Shown piece by piece: positions 25,122 through 34,862 of a stretch of DNA of 64,000 bases. The DNA comes from Haematomicrobium sanguinis DSM 21259 (GTDB lineage Bacteria; Actinomycetota; Actinomycetes; Actinomycetales; Micrococcaceae): contig NZ_JIAG01000007.1 of NCBI RefSeq assembly GCF_000688395.1, forward strand, positions 1 to 64,000, in the 5' to 3' direction. The notes under the pieces are model-generated. The model ran no database searches. It had not been told where the DNA came from and saw only the letters and a list, made by a program, of their open reading frames with translations. Numbering within the stretch: position 1 is the stretch's first letter; each line of letters opens with the position of its first letter. The translations under genes and the position numbers were made by a program.

Positions 25122-25735
25122 ACACCTTTGCGCAGCTCTTGGGTGTGTATGTGCCGGGGCGGTCCTGGGTGCATCGGGCGCCGCTGTGGGCAAAATTCCT
25201 GGTGTTGCTGGGCGTGACGGTGCTGATTCTGGTGGTGCGGTCGCTGTGGCTGAATGCGGTGCTGGTGCTCGTGGCGTTGCTGGCGTCGCGACTGGTCGGG
25301 GTGCGCTGGCGGGTTGTGCTGGGCCCGCTGGTTCCGGTTGTAGTGATGATGGTCTTCATCGGTGGGTTGCAGTGGGTGACGCAGGGGTGGCTTGCGGCGG
25401 TGACGACGGTCTCGGGCATTCTTGCCGCGCTGCTCTTGACGCGATTGATCCCGTGGACGACGCCAATGAATGAGATCCTCGATGGGATTGTCGCGGCGGT
25501 GCGGCCGTTTCGACGCTTTGGGGCGCGGCCCGAGCTGGTCGCGTTGACGCTTTCGCTGGTGTTCCGGAGCATTCCGCGGCTGCTGGAGATTAATGATTCC
25601 GTGCGTGACGCCGCGCGCGCACGGGGTTTGGAGCGGAACCTGCGCGCCCGGTCGACTCCGCTCGTGTTGGAGACGGTGCGCTACGCGAAGCAAACCGGTG
25701 AGGCGCTGGCGGCCCGCGGCCTCGACGACGACTAG
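25118..25735 (+). CDS. bioN: Biotin ECF transporter transmembrane subunit BioN
   Basis: A 205-aa EcfT protein with four to five hydrophobic segments. The cytoplasmic coupling helices carry the conserved Ala-Arg-Gly motifs: RDAARARGLER and EALAARGLDDD, the latter at the C-terminus. They dock into the ATPase BioM. The start is the GTG of a GTGA overlap with bioM. The gene ends the bioYMN operon; a C-rich spacer and a 60-bp inverted-repeat element follow. Confidence 0.9.
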   Translation: MNTFAQLLGVYVPGRSWVHRAPLWAKFLVLLGVTVLILVVRSLWLNAVLVLVALLASRLVGVRWRVVLGPLVPVVVMMVFIGGLQWVTQGWLAAVTTVSGILAALLLTRLIPWTTPMNEILDGIVAAVRPFRRFGARPELVALTLSLVFRSIPRLLEINDSVRDAARARGLERNLRARSTPLVLETVRYAKQTGEALAARGLDDD

Positions 25736-25806
25736 CCGCCTCCTCTCTATCCCACCGCATTACTCCCCCACCCCTACACTCCGCACACCTACACTCCCCA
25801 CCCCCT

Positions 25807-25876
25807 CAATATCGACTGTGCAGGACTCGCACGCGACACGCCGTTAAAACGTGCATTATCTGCACAGTGGATATTG
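25807..25876 (-). repeat. Interspersed inverted-repeat element, copy 1
   Basis: Arms 25807-25823 and 25860-25876 are 17-bp complements with one mismatch (core GACTGTGCAG / CTGCACAGT). The 36-bp interior holds GCGACACGCCGTTAAAACG. Read on the minus strand, the interior is nearly identical to copies 2 and 3 (26942-27001, 52335-52394). A further GACTGTGCAC follows at 25876, like part of another arm. The size and inverted ends fit a REP- or MITE-like element. Confidence 0.8.
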
Positions 25877-25986
25877 ACTGTGCACCCGCTTTCGTTACGG
25901 TGCCGTGGTTTTGTTATCGCGTAAACCCGCGGGAAAGCACCGAAATCGGGGACACGAATGCCACTGTCAACCCTCGGAATGTGAAT

Positions 25987-25992
25987 TAGGCT
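25987..25992 (+). promoter_or_regulatory. -10 box of the YpfJ-type peptidase gene (leaderless)
   Basis: TAGGCT ends 7 nt before the ATG at 26000, with no SD sequence between. Sequence and spacing are the same as before murT. Confidence 0.5.
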
Positions 25993-25999
25993 CTATCTC

Positions 26000-26908
26000 A
26001 TGAGTTTCAACGAGGGGTCCCGCCTTGACCCCAGCCAAGTGGAAGATCGGCGTGGCATGTCCACGGGTGCGAAAGCAGGAATCGGCGGCGGTGTCGCGCT
26101 CATTGCGCTTGTCGCGTCGCTTTTCGGGATTAATCCCAACCTCGTGACCGACCTTTTGGGGCCCGCTGCCGACTCGTCTCAGCAACAACAGCAGCTTCCG
26201 CAAGGCAGCAGTGGCGTGGATGACTGTGTTACCGGAGCCGATGCCAACGCCGAACTCGACTGCCGCATTACCGGCACCGCGAATTCTCTCAACGCATTTT
26301 GGAAGGACTATCTGGCGCAGTACTCCGAACAATATACGGCGCCAAAGACCGTGCTCTTCACCGGCCAGACCCAAACGGCATGCGGCCCCGCGTCCTCAGA
26401 CGTCGGTCCGTTCTATTGTCCTGCCGACCAGAAAGCCTATTTCGATCTCTCCTTCTTCGACGAACTCACAAACCGGTTTGGCGCCGCGAACGGTCCACTT
26501 GCCCAGGAGTATGTTGTCGCGCACGAGTTCGGGCACCACATCCAGAATTCGCTGGGGTATTTGGGCTATGCGCAACAGGATCCTCGTGGAGCAGACTCCG
26601 GTGCGGTCAGGACCGAGTTGCAAGCAGATTGCTATGCGGGACTCTGGGCTCGCTACGCGTCCGAGGACACCGGAAACGGTCAACCGTTTCTCAAACAATT
26701 GACCCAGCAAGACATCAACGATGCTCTGTCCGCGGCGTCAGCTGTGGGCGATGACCGCATCCAGCAGCAAAGCATGGGCGGTGTCAATTCCGAGTCGTGG
26801 ACTCACGGTTCCTCTGCGCAACGCCAAAAGTGGTTTGCTCAGGGGTACCAGACCGGTGACATCAACAAGTGCAACACCTTCGACGCCCCGGATTTGGATA
26901 ACCCGTAA
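26000..26908 (+). CDS. YpfJ-type neutral zinc metallopeptidase, membrane-anchored
   Basis: A 302-aa protein with one N-terminal membrane segment (about residues 24-44, GAKAGIGGGVALIALVASLFG) and an outside domain. The zincin motif is HEFGHHIQN, His175-Glu176...His179, followed by RTELQADCYAGLWA with the third ligand region. This is the layout of the YpfJ/KPN_00944 family, annotated as neutral zinc metallopeptidases; no substrate is established. Four cysteines could form disulfides. Copies of the 60-bp inverted-repeat element lie on both sides in opposite orientation. It is convergent with the UvrA paralogue. Confidence 0.88.
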   Translation: MSFNEGSRLDPSQVEDRRGMSTGAKAGIGGGVALIALVASLFGINPNLVTDLLGPAADSSQQQQQLPQGSSGVDDCVTGADANAELDCRITGTANSLNAFWKDYLAQYSEQYTAPKTVLFTGQTQTACGPASSDVGPFYCPADQKAYFDLSFFDELTNRFGAANGPLAQEYVVAHEFGHHIQNSLGYLGYAQQDPRGADSGAVRTELQADCYAGLWARYASEDTGNGQPFLKQLTQQDINDALSAASAVGDDRIQQQSMGGVNSESWTHGSSAQRQKWFAQGYQTGDINKCNTFDAPDLDNP

Positions 26909-26941
26909 CAACCAGCCTCCCAGAACCCTGCACACTCGAAA

Positions 26942-27001
26942 TCGACTGTGCAGATAATGCACGTTTTAACGGCGTGTCGCGTGCGTGTTCTGCACAGTCG
27001 A
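26942..27001 (+). repeat. Interspersed inverted-repeat element, copy 2
   Basis: Perfect 13-bp arms TCGACTGTGCAGA (26942-26954) and TCTGCACAGTCGA (26989-27001) enclose 34 bp with CGTTTTAACGGCGTGTCGCG. The interior matches copy 1 read in reverse and copy 3 read forward. It sits between the convergent metallopeptidase and UvrA-paralogue genes, where it could also act as a terminator. Confidence 0.82.
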
Positions 27002-27043
27002 AGAGGGCGGGAGGGGTGAAGACAGGTGGTAGCTAAGTGAGGG

Positions 27044-29758
27044 CTAGGTGAGGGCGGAAGCGAGGAATGGGGCCGTCGCGCTCTCTTGAACGCGCGCTAC
27101 AACTTCAGGAGTTCCTTGAGCCACTATCCGGCCGCCGCGATCGCCAGCCCCGGGCCCGAGGTCAATGACAAAGTCGCTTTGCGCCACAATGCGCATATCG
27201 AGTTCTGCCATGATGACGGTGTTTCCTGCGTCCACCAGATTTTGCAAATGCCCCAGAAGTTTGTCGGCGTCGGCGGGATGGAGACCGGCGGTTGGCTCAT
27301 CCAAGACATAAAGCGTGTCGCCGCGCTCTGCTCGTTGCAGTTCCGTTGCCAGCTTGACGCGTTGCGCTTCGCCGCCGGACAGTTCCGTTGCAGGTTGACC
27401 GAGACGTAAATACCCGAGTCCGACCAGTTGCAGCGCGGAGAGCGAGCGCATGACGTCCGCGTGCCCGGCAAAGAACTCATGGGCTTCGTCCACATTCAGA
27501 GCCAGAACTTCGGCAATGTTTTTGCCATGCCACACCACTTGAAGAGTCTCCTCCTTGTACCGGGTGCCATGACATTGTGGGCAGGTGGAGTACACCGAGG
27601 GCAAGAACAAGAGTTCCACCATCACAAAACCCTCGCCCTCACAGACCGGGCAGCGACCCCCGGCCACGTTAAAAGAAAACCGCCCAGGCTTGTACCGCCG
27701 ACGTTTCGCCAACGGCGTCTGGGCAAATCGGTTGCGCACATGATCAAACAACCCGGTGTAGGTGGCGACGTTGGAGCGCGGCGTGCGGCCAATCGGTTTT
27801 TGATTGATGGAGACGACCCGCTTAATTCCCGGCATCTCGCCCGACACCTCGCCAAGAACGTGTTGCGGTTCCTCGGCCAGAAACATGTCCGTGCCGACCT
27901 GGCCCTCATCGACAAGTTGCACCGGACGCCCCAGTTTCTCACCCACCAGCACGGGGAGCGCTTGGGATACCAGGCTCGACTTGCCGGACCCGGAAATTCC
28001 GGTCACCGCGGTGAGCGCCCGGAGCGGGAAAGCCACGGTGAGATCCCGAATATTGTTACGTGTCACGCCCTTCAGCTCCAGCCAGTCCGTGCAACGCCGC
28101 CGATCGCGTCGCGGCGGCGACCAGGTACCGAAAAGGTAGGTAGCCGTGAGGGAATTGGGAACGGTCTTGAGCCCTGAGGGCGGGCCGCTGTACAGCACAT
28201 GTCCCCCGCGCTCGCCGGCGTGCGGCCCGAGGTCCACCATCCAATCGGCCGCCCGCATTGCCGCCACCGAGTGCTCCACGACAAAAAGCGAGTTGCCGCG
28301 GTCTTTCAAGCCACGCAGGAGCTTCAATAGGGCATCGATATCTTGGGGGTGAAGCCCCGCCGAGGGCTCATCTAAGACGTAGACCACACCAAACAACTCG
28401 GAACTGAGTTGCGTCGCCAACCTCAGGCGCTGCAATTCGCCACCCGAGAGCGTGGGAGTGGAGCGGCGAAGTGAAAGGTAGCCCAATCCCAGATCAATCA
28501 TGGGCTCAAGCCGATTCAAAATCTGGGTGGCCAATAGGCTCGCTGTTTTCCGCTTCTCAACCGAATAATTCGGAGTGCGTCTCACGTCGGGTGCTGACGC
28601 ATGTGCGGATCCCCCGGCATCGACCCGGGACTTTACCGCGGCGGCTCGCGCCTTCGCTCCCAATACCGCACCGTCCGCGCCACCCCCCTCAGACCTATTC
28701 GGGTCTGTACCCTCGCCCCACGCCTCGTTTTCCGCAACCACTTCACGCAACAGCGCGTCCACGTCGCTGAGCGGCAGGTCGGCGAACTCCGCGATGCTCA
28801 GTCCCGCAAAAGTCACCGACAGCGCTTCGGGTTTCAGCCGCGCTCCGTGGCAGAGAGGGCACACGGCGGTGCTGAGGAATTGCGCCACCTTCTTCTTTGT
28901 CAGTGCGCTTTTGGTCTTCGCAAAGGTGTCAAGTACGTAGCGGCGCGCCCCGGTATACGTTCCTTGGTAGGTGCGCTCCGCGTCGTCAACTTCGCCGCGG
29001 GCGGCCTGCTCTGGCGTCACTCCAGTGTGGACAGTCACGGTCGGATGATCGTCGGTGTAGAGAATCCAGTCTCGGTCCTTTTGGGGTAAATCTTTCCAGG
29101 GTGTGTCTACGTCATAGCCGAGCGTGATGAGCACGTCGCGCAGGTTTTGACCGCCCCAAGCGGTTGGCCAGGACGCGATGGCGCGTTCGCGAATAGTTTT
29201 TGATGGGTCGGGGACCATGAGGTTCTCCGGCACGTCATATACGCGGCCGATCCCATGGCATTCGGGGCAGGCGCCCTGAGGAGTGTTGGGCGAAAAGTCT
29301 TCGGCGTAGAGCATGGGTTGTTTCGTCGGATACACGCCGGCGCGCGAATAGAGCATCCGCACCACGTTAGACAGCGTCGAAACACTGCCCACGGTCGATC
29401 GAGTATTGCGAGCCCCACGCTGTTGTTGCAACGCGACGGCGGGAGGCAACCCGGTAATCGAATCCACTTGCGGTATTCCGCTCTGGTCGATGAGCCGCCT
29501 GGCGTAGGGCGACACCGATTCCAAATATCGGCGTTGCGATTCGGCAAACAGCGTGCCAAAAGCAAGGGATGACTTACCCGAACCAGACACCCCGGTGAAG
29601 ACCACAAAGACGTCACGTGGAATCTCTAGGTCAATATTCTTGAGGTTGTGCTCGCGGGCCCCGCGAACCCGGACGTTTTCCAGAAGAGATCGGCGCGCTG
29701 AAGCAAAGTCCCGCGCCTCGGTTTCTCTCATCTCACGCGCGATATCGTTGCCCTCCAT
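27044..29758 (-). CDS. UvrA-like ABC ATPase (second UvrA paralogue)
   Basis: A 904-aa UvrA-family protein with two ABC domains: Walker [15 protein letters not shown] (about 54-64) and [14 protein letters not shown], signatures [15 protein letters not shown] and [15 protein letters not shown], and zinc motifs [18 protein letters not shown] and CPVCEGEG...CPQCHGTRY. It differs from canonical uvrA, whose 3' end is at the right edge of this window. UvrA2-type paralogues are linked to drug or DNA-adduct tolerance, so that role is likely but inferred. Between about residues 350 and 405 there is an unusual Gly/Ala/Ser-rich insert ([26 protein letters not shown]). Confidence 0.88.
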   Translation of the reverse strand: MEGNDIAREMRETEARDFASARRSLLENVRVRGAREHNLKNIDLEIPRDVFVVFTGVSGSGKSSLAFGTLFAESQRRYLESVSPYARRLIDQSGIPQVDSITGLPPAVALQQQRGARNTRSTVGSVSTLSNVVRMLYSRAGVYPTKQPMLYAEDFSPNTPQGACPECHGIGRVYDVPENLMVPDPSKTIRERAIASWPTAWGGQNLRDVLITLGYDVDTPWKDLPQKDRDWILYTDDHPTVTVHTGVTPEQAARGEVDDAERTYQGTYTGARRYVLDTFAKTKSALTKKKVAQFLSTAVCPLCHGARLKPEALSVTFAGLSIAEFADLPLSDVDALLREVVAENEAWGEGTDPNRSEGGGADGAVLGAKARAAAVKSRVDAGGSAHASAPDVRRTPNYSVEKRKTASLLATQILNRLEPMIDLGLGYLSLRRSTPTLSGGELQRLRLATQLSSELFGVVYVLDEPSAGLHPQDIDALLKLLRGLKDRGNSLFVVEHSVAAMRAADWMVDLGPHAGERGGHVLYSGPPSGLKTVPNSLTATYLFGTWSPPRRDRRRCTDWLELKGVTRNNIRDLTVAFPLRALTAVTGISGSGKSSLVSQALPVLVGEKLGRPVQLVDEGQVGTDMFLAEEPQHVLGEVSGEMPGIKRVVSINQKPIGRTPRSNVATYTGLFDHVRNRFAQTPLAKRRRYKPGRFSFNVAGGRCPVCEGEGFVMVELLFLPSVYSTCPQCHGTRYKEETLQVVWHGKNIAEVLALNVDEAHEFFAGHADVMRSLSALQLVGLGYLRLGQPATELSGGEAQRVKLATELQRAERGDTLYVLDEPTAGLHPADADKLLGHLQNLVDAGNTVIMAELDMRIVAQSDFVIDLGPGAGDRGGRIVAQGTPEVVARVQESATAPFLASALT

Positions 29759-29780
29759 TTAGCCGATGCTACCAGCGCAA

Positions 29781-29820
29781 GGGCCCCGTGCCACCGATCG
29801 AAATCGGCGGCACGGGGCCC
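29781..29820 (-). terminator. Hairpin after the suf operon
   Basis: GGGCCCCGTGCC (29781-29792) pairs with 29809-29820 and CCGAT pairs with ATCGG inside, separated by one A:C mismatch and closed by a CGAA tetraloop. It follows the sufT stop on the minus strand. No T-tract is present, but the stem is very G+C-rich. Confidence 0.65.
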
Positions 29821-29842
29821 CACAGTTACCGCTCTTGAGAGT

Positions 29843-30175
29843 TTAGATATTGAACCCGAGGGCGCGCATTTGGTCGCGACCATCGGCAGTAATGCGGTCC
29901 GGACCCCACGGCGGCATCCACACCCAATTCAGGCGCCAGTCATCAACCAAGGTGCCAATGGCCTTCTCGACCTGCTCCTCGATCATGTCGGTCAAGGGGC
30001 ACGCCGCGGTGGTCAGCGTCATGTCGATCAAGAGTGCGCCATCGTCCTTGGAGTAGCTCAGCCCATAGAGCAGGCCGAGGTCCACCACGTTGACGCCCAG
30101 TTCAGGGTCAATCACGTCCTTGAGCGCCTCCTCGACATCCTCGAGGCTCGTCGGCTCGGTTTGGGTTTCGCTCAT
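29843..30175 (-). CDS. sufT: SufT/MIP18-type iron-sulfur assembly factor (DUF59)
   Basis: A 110-aa DUF59 protein. It has DPELGVNVVDLGLLYG, the family's hallmark loop, and LTTAACPLTDMIEEQV with the conserved cysteine. Members help mature Fe-S proteins. It is the last gene of the suf operon, 6 bp after sufC, which supports the call over the related PaaD. It is followed by a strong hairpin. Confidence 0.88.
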   Translation of the reverse strand: MSETQTEPTSLEDVEEALKDVIDPELGVNVVDLGLLYGLSYSKDDGALLIDMTLTTAACPLTDMIEEQVEKAIGTLVDDWRLNWVWMPPWGPDRITADGRDQMRALGFNI

Positions 30176-30181
30176 GGTGTG

Positions 30182-30943
30182 TTACGCCTTTGCAGGGTTG
30201 AGGAAACGGTCGTAACCCTCTTCTTCAAGTTGCTCGGCAAGCTCCGGGCCGCCCTCTTCGGCCACGCGTCCATCCACAAACACGTGTACAAAATCGGGCT
30301 TGATGTAGCGAAGAATACGGGTGTAGTGGGTGATGAGCATGGTGCCCATCTCCCCGGTGTCCTGGGCGCGGTTGACACCCTCGGACACGATCTTGAGCGC
30401 GTCCACGTCCAGGCCGGAGTCGGTCTCGTCCAACACCGCGAACTTCGGCTTGAACAGCTCCAGCTGCAGGATCTCCACGCGCTTCTTCTCGCCGCCGGAG
30501 AAGCCCTCATTGACGTTGCGCTGGGCGAAGTCCGCGTCGATCCGCAGCTCGCTCATGGCGTCCTTGACGTCCTTGGTCCAGGTGCGCAGGCTCGGCGCTT
30601 GGCCATCCAACGCAGTCTTGGCGGTGCGCAGGAAGTTGGTCATGGTCACGCCGGGAACTTCCACCGGGTACTGCATGGCCAGGAACAGTCCGGCGCGGGC
30701 GCGCTCGTCCACACTCATTTCCAGGACATCCTGACCATCGAGCAGGATTTGTCCGGAATCCACCTGGTAGCGCGGGTGACCGGCAATCGTGGAGGCCAGG
30801 GTGGACTTCCCGGAACCGTTTGGTCCCATGATCGCGTGCACTTCGCCGGTGTTGATGGTGAGGCTGACGCCCTTCAGGATTTCCTTGCGCCCCTGCTCGG
30901 TCTCGATCGACACGTGCAGGTCCTTAATTTCCAGCTTTGACAT
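30182..30943 (-). CDS. sufC: Fe-S cluster assembly ATPase SufC
   Basis: A 253-aa ABC-type ATPase: Walker A GPNGSGKSTLASTIAGHPRY, QYPVEVPGVTMTNFLR (the SufC-specific Q-loop region), signature NEGFSGGEKKRVEILQL, Walker B FAVLDETDSGLDVDALK. These are diagnostic for SufC, which drives the SufBCD scaffold on which Fe-S clusters are built. It lies between the Rieske-type ferredoxin gene and sufT on the same strand. Confidence 0.95.
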   Translation of the reverse strand: MSKLEIKDLHVSIETEQGRKEILKGVSLTINTGEVHAIMGPNGSGKSTLASTIAGHPRYQVDSGQILLDGQDVLEMSVDERARAGLFLAMQYPVEVPGVTMTNFLRTAKTALDGQAPSLRTWTKDVKDAMSELRIDADFAQRNVNEGFSGGEKKRVEILQLELFKPKFAVLDETDSGLDVDALKIVSEGVNRAQDTGEMGTMLITHYTRILRYIKPDFVHVFVDGRVAEEGGPELAEQLEEEGYDRFLNPAKA

Positions 30944-30963
30944 ATTTCTCCTTGGGAAAGCTT

Positions 30964-31338
30964 TTAGTAGTAGGTCTTGGGTGCGCCGTTGGTGATGGTG
31001 TCGACGTCGACGTAGACATCGGTCCCATCAACGGTCAGCGCAAAGGTGGGCACGGGCTCGAAGGCGGGCAAACTCAGCGGTTCGCCGGTGCGCAAATCGA
31101 ACTGGGAACCGTGCCCCCAACATTCAATGGTGCATCCGGCCACGTCACCCTCGGCCAGCGAGACATCCTCGTGCGAGCATGTATCACCGATCGCGTATAT
31201 GTTGCCCATCGAATCTTTGACGACGGCTACGGGGTAATCGTCGACGAGAATACGCAGCGCCTGCTTCGGTGAAAGGTCATTGACCTGACACACCAACGTC
31301 CCGCGCGCACTCGCGTCGGCTGCCGACTCAGCACTCAT
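30964..31338 (-). CDS. Rieske-type ferredoxin in the suf operon
   Basis: A 124-aa Rieske [2Fe-2S] protein: DTCSHEDVSLAEGD supplies Cys-x-His and CTIECWGHGSQFDLRTGEP supplies Cys-x-x-His, with the usual spacing. It resembles the non-heme dioxygenase ferredoxin subunits found in actinobacterial suf operons, where it may donate electrons to cluster assembly (inferred). Its ATG or near start touches the end of sufD (1-bp overlap at 31338), so translation is coupled. No sufS or sufU is present in the operon. Confidence 0.9.
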   Translation of the reverse strand: MSAESAADASARGTLVCQVNDLSPKQALRILVDDYPVAVVKDSMGNIYAIGDTCSHEDVSLAEGDVAGCTIECWGHGSQFDLRTGEPLSLPAFEPVPTFALTVDGTDVYVDVDTITNGAPKTYY

Positions 31339-32594
31339 TAGTTGTTGCCCGCCCGCAGCTCGCGCTCCACCTCGGCAACCAGTCGCTCCTCGATTTCCGG
31401 CACCCGAATTTTCTGAATGATCTCATTCAGGAAACCGCGCACCACCAGGCGGCGGGCCACATCCTCGGGAATGCCGCGCGCCATGAGGTAGAACAGGTGC
31501 TCGTCATCAAAACGCCCGGTCGAGGAGGCGTGGCCGGCGCCTTCAATCAGACCGGTTTCGATTTCCAGGTTCGGCACGGAATCGGCACGCGCGCCCTTGG
31601 TCAACACGAGGTTTTGATTCTTTTCATAGGAATCCGTGCCCTCCGCGTTCTTCTGAATCAGCACATCGCCGATCCACACGGTGTGCGCGCCCTGACCTTG
31701 CAACGCGCCCTTGTACAGCACGTTCGAGACGCAGTTAGGCTCATTGTGATCGACAAAAGTGCGGTGCTCCAGGTGCTGCCCGGCGTCGGCAAAGTACAGC
31801 CCGAACAGTTCGGCCTGGCCGCCCTCGCCCCGATAGCGCGCGTTCGCGTTCAGGCGCACGGTGCCGCCGCCCAAAGTCACCACCACATGCTTGTATTCGG
31901 CGTCCTTACCGACTTGCGCGTCGGTCTGGCCGGTGTGATTCGCGCTGTCATCCCACAATTGCAGGCTGACAAGAGTCAGTTTCGCCCCGTCCCCGACGAT
32001 CACTTCCACGTTGCCGTTGAAATCGGCGGCACCGAGGTGTTCAAGTACGACGACGGCACTCGAGTTTTCGCCGATTTCCAGCACATAGTGGGAATTGGCT
32101 CGAGCGCCCGCTTGGGTGCCGGTCGCCTTGACGCGCAGGGGCTCGGCCACTTCGGTGTCCGCGGGGATTTTCAGGTGCAGAGCTTCCTCCGCGTTTGCGG
32201 AGGCGACCACCGCGGCGCGGTCCGCGGGAACCAAAACTGTTCCGCGCGGCGCGGTACCGGCAGCCAAAGGTGAGAGCAGGTATTCAGCCGGGGACTCGAC
32301 GTCGTACTCCACTGCCTCAACCCCGTCGATAGCCGCGGTCGGGGCATCGGCAAGCAGGTTTTCCAGCTTCCGCAACGGCGTGAAACGCCACTCTTCCTCG
32401 CGGCCGCGCGGCAGCGGGAAGTCGTCGACGTTAAAGCTCGTCAGGCGCTCGGCGCGCGAGGCCATGACTTGCGTACCGTCATTGTGCGCGCGATCGACCT
32501 TGTCCTCGACGAGCTTTTCGCCCTCTTCGGTGAAGCCTGCGATGGACGGCTTACCGGCCTGGGTGTCGGGGCGGGTTTGGGTCGTTTCGGTCAT
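31338..32594 (-). CDS. sufD: Fe-S cluster assembly scaffold SufD
   Basis: A 418-aa SufB/D-family protein. The N-terminal half carries FPLPRGREEEWRFTPLRKLENLL, typical of SufD, and the C-terminal beta-helix ends GHASSTGRFDDEHLFYLMARGIPEDVARRLVVRGFL, the shared SufB/D terminus. It forms the SufBC2D complex with SufB and SufC. I chose the ATG at 32594, 2 bp after the sufB stop; a longer frame to 32873 would overlap sufB. Confidence 0.94.
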   Translation of the reverse strand: MTETTQTRPDTQAGKPSIAGFTEEGEKLVEDKVDRAHNDGTQVMASRAERLTSFNVDDFPLPRGREEEWRFTPLRKLENLLADAPTAAIDGVEAVEYDVESPAEYLLSPLAAGTAPRGTVLVPADRAAVVASANAEEALHLKIPADTEVAEPLRVKATGTQAGARANSHYVLEIGENSSAVVVLEHLGAADFNGNVEVIVGDGAKLTLVSLQLWDDSANHTGQTDAQVGKDAEYKHVVVTLGGGTVRLNANARYRGEGGQAELFGLYFADAGQHLEHRTFVDHNEPNCVSNVLYKGALQGQGAHTVWIGDVLIQKNAEGTDSYEKNQNLVLTKGARADSVPNLEIETGLIEGAGHASSTGRFDDEHLFYLMARGIPEDVARRLVVRGFLNEIIQKIRVPEIEERLVAEVERELRAGNN

Positions 32595-32596
32595 TA

Positions 32597-34093
32597 CTAG
32601 CCCACGGATCCTTCCATTTGCAGTTCGATAAGGCGGTTCAATTCGAGCGCGTATTCCATTGGGAGTTCGCGCGCGATCGGTTCGATGAAGCCGCGGACTA
32701 TCATCGCCATGGCCTCGTCCTCGGGCAGGCCGCGGGACATCAGGTAGAAGAGTTGCTCTTCGGAGACGCGCGAGACTGTGGCCTCGTGGCCGAGGGTTAC
32801 TTCGTCTTCGCGGATGTCGATGTACGGGTAGGTGTCTGAGCGGGAGATCGTGTCCACCAGCAGGGCGTCGCAACGCACCGTGTTGGCGGAGTTAATTGCG
32901 CCCTCGCGAACCTGTACCAGACCCCGGTAGGCCGCGCGGCCGCCGCCGCGCGCAACCGACTTGGAGATGATGGAGCTTTGCGTGTTCGGCGCAATGTGCA
33001 CCATCTTGGAGCCGGTGTCCTGGTGCTGGCCCTCGCCGGCAAAGGCGATCGAAAGGGTCTCGCCCTTGGCGTGCTCGCCGGTCAGGTAGACGGCCGGGTA
33101 CTTCATGGTGACCTTGGAGCCGATGTTGCCATCGATCCATTCCATCGTGGCGCCCTCTTCGGCGATGGCGCGCTTCGTCACGAGGTTGTACACATTGTTG
33201 GACCAGTTTTGAATGGTCGTGTAGCGGACGCGGGCATTCTTCTTGACGATGATTTCCACGACCGCGGAGTGCAAGGAATCCGAGGTGTAAATCGGCGCGG
33301 TGCAACCCTCGATGTAGTGGACGTAGGAGTCCTCGTCGGCGATGATGAGCGTGCGCTCGAATTGGCCCATGTTTTCCGTGTTAATGCGGAAGTAGGCCTG
33401 TAGCGGGATCTCCACGTGCACGCCCTTGGGCACGTACACGAAGGAACCGCCGGACCACACGGCCGTGTTCAGGGACGCGAATTTGTTGTCGCCCACCGGG
33501 ATGACGGTGCCAAAGTACTCCTGGAAAATTTCCGGGTGCTCTTTCAGCGCGGTGTCGGTGTCCAGGAAGATGACGCCTTGGGCTTCCAGGTCTTCGCGAA
33601 TCTGGTGGTACACCACCTCGGACTCGTATTGCGCGGCGACACCGGCAACCAGACGGTTACGCTCTGCCTCCGGGATTCCGAGCTTCTCATAGGTGTTGCG
33701 GATGTCCTCGGGAAGATCTTCCCAGGAACCGGCCTGCTTCTCGGTGGAGCGCACAAAGTATTTGATGTTGTCGAAGTCGATGCCGGAGAGGTCGGCGCCC
33801 CAGGTTGGCATGGGCTTGCGATCAAAGTACTTCAGACCCTTCAGACGCAAGTCCAGCATCCATTCGGGCTCGCCCTTTTTCGCGGAAATATCGCGGACGA
33901 CTTCCTCATTCAGGCCGCGGCGCGCCGAGGCTCCGGCGTCATCCTTATCGGCCCAACCGTATTCATAGTTGCCGATCCCGTGCAGTTCCGGGTTTTTCTC
34001 CAGAATTTCGGAGATCACGTGTTCCGGAAGCTCACTCAGGTCCTCGGCGCGGCTGAGTTGCTCAGCGGCCTCGGGGCTCAGTTGGTCGGTCAT
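32597..34093 (-). CDS. sufB: Fe-S cluster assembly scaffold SufB
   Basis: A 498-aa protein with clear SufB features: [25 protein letters not shown] near the N-terminus, [35 protein letters not shown] with the conserved Cys, and the C-terminal [29 protein letters not shown]. SufB receives sulfur and holds the nascent cluster. It follows sufR with no gap (TAAATG) and precedes sufD by 2 bp. Confidence 0.96.
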   Translation of the reverse strand: MTDQLSPEAAEQLSRAEDLSELPEHVISEILEKNPELHGIGNYEYGWADKDDAGASARRGLNEEVVRDISAKKGEPEWMLDLRLKGLKYFDRKPMPTWGADLSGIDFDNIKYFVRSTEKQAGSWEDLPEDIRNTYEKLGIPEAERNRLVAGVAAQYESEVVYHQIREDLEAQGVIFLDTDTALKEHPEIFQEYFGTVIPVGDNKFASLNTAVWSGGSFVYVPKGVHVEIPLQAYFRINTENMGQFERTLIIADEDSYVHYIEGCTAPIYTSDSLHSAVVEIIVKKNARVRYTTIQNWSNNVYNLVTKRAIAEEGATMEWIDGNIGSKVTMKYPAVYLTGEHAKGETLSIAFAGEGQHQDTGSKMVHIAPNTQSSIISKSVARGGGRAAYRGLVQVREGAINSANTVRCDALLVDTISRSDTYPYIDIREDEVTLGHEATVSRVSEEQLFYLMSRGLPEDEAMAMIVRGFIEPIARELPMEYALELNRLIELQMEGSVG

Positions 34094-34795
34094 TTACCGC
34101 GCTCCTTCTCTGTGGGGTTTCTGTGCGTCGCGGGCGAGCGGAATGTGCGTGGTGCACACGTGCGAACCCGTGGCAAGAGTGGAAAGTCTTCTAATATCAA
34201 CGCCGAGCAAGCGGGCGAACATTTCCGATTCGGCCTCGCAAAACTCGGGGAATTCTTCGGCCAGTCCCTGCACCGGGCAATGACCCTGGCATAGTTGTGC
34301 GGCGCCTAACAGGTTAGTGGCACCGGCCGCCGGAGAAGTGATGCTGGAAACCGAGGACACGAAGCCTTCTTCGCGAAGCGCCGCGGAGAGCGCTGCCGCT
34401 TTTGCTTCCACACTGTCTTCGGCCTGGATGCGATCGCGAACCTTCTCCTCAAACGCGGTGGCGCGCGCCCGGGCGAAATCCTTGATCGCGTCCGGGTTGG
34501 ATTGCGTCAAGGCGCGGAGCGCGGATTTGGCGATTCCGAGGTAGTCATCTCCCAGCGCGGTTTGCCCCTGGGCGGACAGCACGTAGCGGCGGGCGGGCCG
34601 TCCGGCTTTCGAGTGTTCCGAGGTGACCAGTTTCACCTCGATGACTCCGGCCTGTTCGAGGTTGTCCAGATGCCGGCGCACCGCGGCGGGTGTCAGTCCG
34701 AGGTTTTTCGCCACATGGGCAGCACTGATCGGGCCGCTCTCAGCGACCATCGTGCGCACTCGATCTTGAGTGCGCAACTCGGAATCAGTGGGCAA
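34094..34795 (-). CDS. sufR: SufR-type Fe-S-sensing transcriptional repressor
   Basis: A 233-aa winged-helix regulator at the head of the suf operon. The HTH is HVAKNLGLTPAAVRRHLDNLEQAGVIE, followed by the wing HSKAGRPARRYVLS. The C-terminal CQGHCPVQGLAEEFPEFCEAE holds three cysteines spaced like the Fe-S ligands of SufR, so it should repress the operon when clusters are plentiful. The start is uncertain: the TTG at 34795 gives a whole domain but lacks a good SD. In-frame GTG (34759) and ATG (34750) starts exist, but would cut the first helix. It abuts sufB. Confidence 0.88.
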   Translation of the reverse strand: MPTDSELRTQDRVRTMVAESGPISAAHVAKNLGLTPAAVRRHLDNLEQAGVIEVKLVTSEHSKAGRPARRYVLSAQGQTALGDDYLGIAKSALRALTQSNPDAIKDFARARATAFEEKVRDRIQAEDSVEAKAAALSAALREEGFVSSVSSITSPAAGATNLLGAAQLCQGHCPVQGLAEEFPEFCEAESEMFARLLGVDIRRLSTLATGSHVCTTHIPLARDAQKPHREGAR

Positions 34796-34862
34796 TTGCG
34801 TGGCCAGGACCGAAGCACTCCTTGAATTGGCGGCGCCTTTTGCGGTGGGCGCGCGTCGAGAA

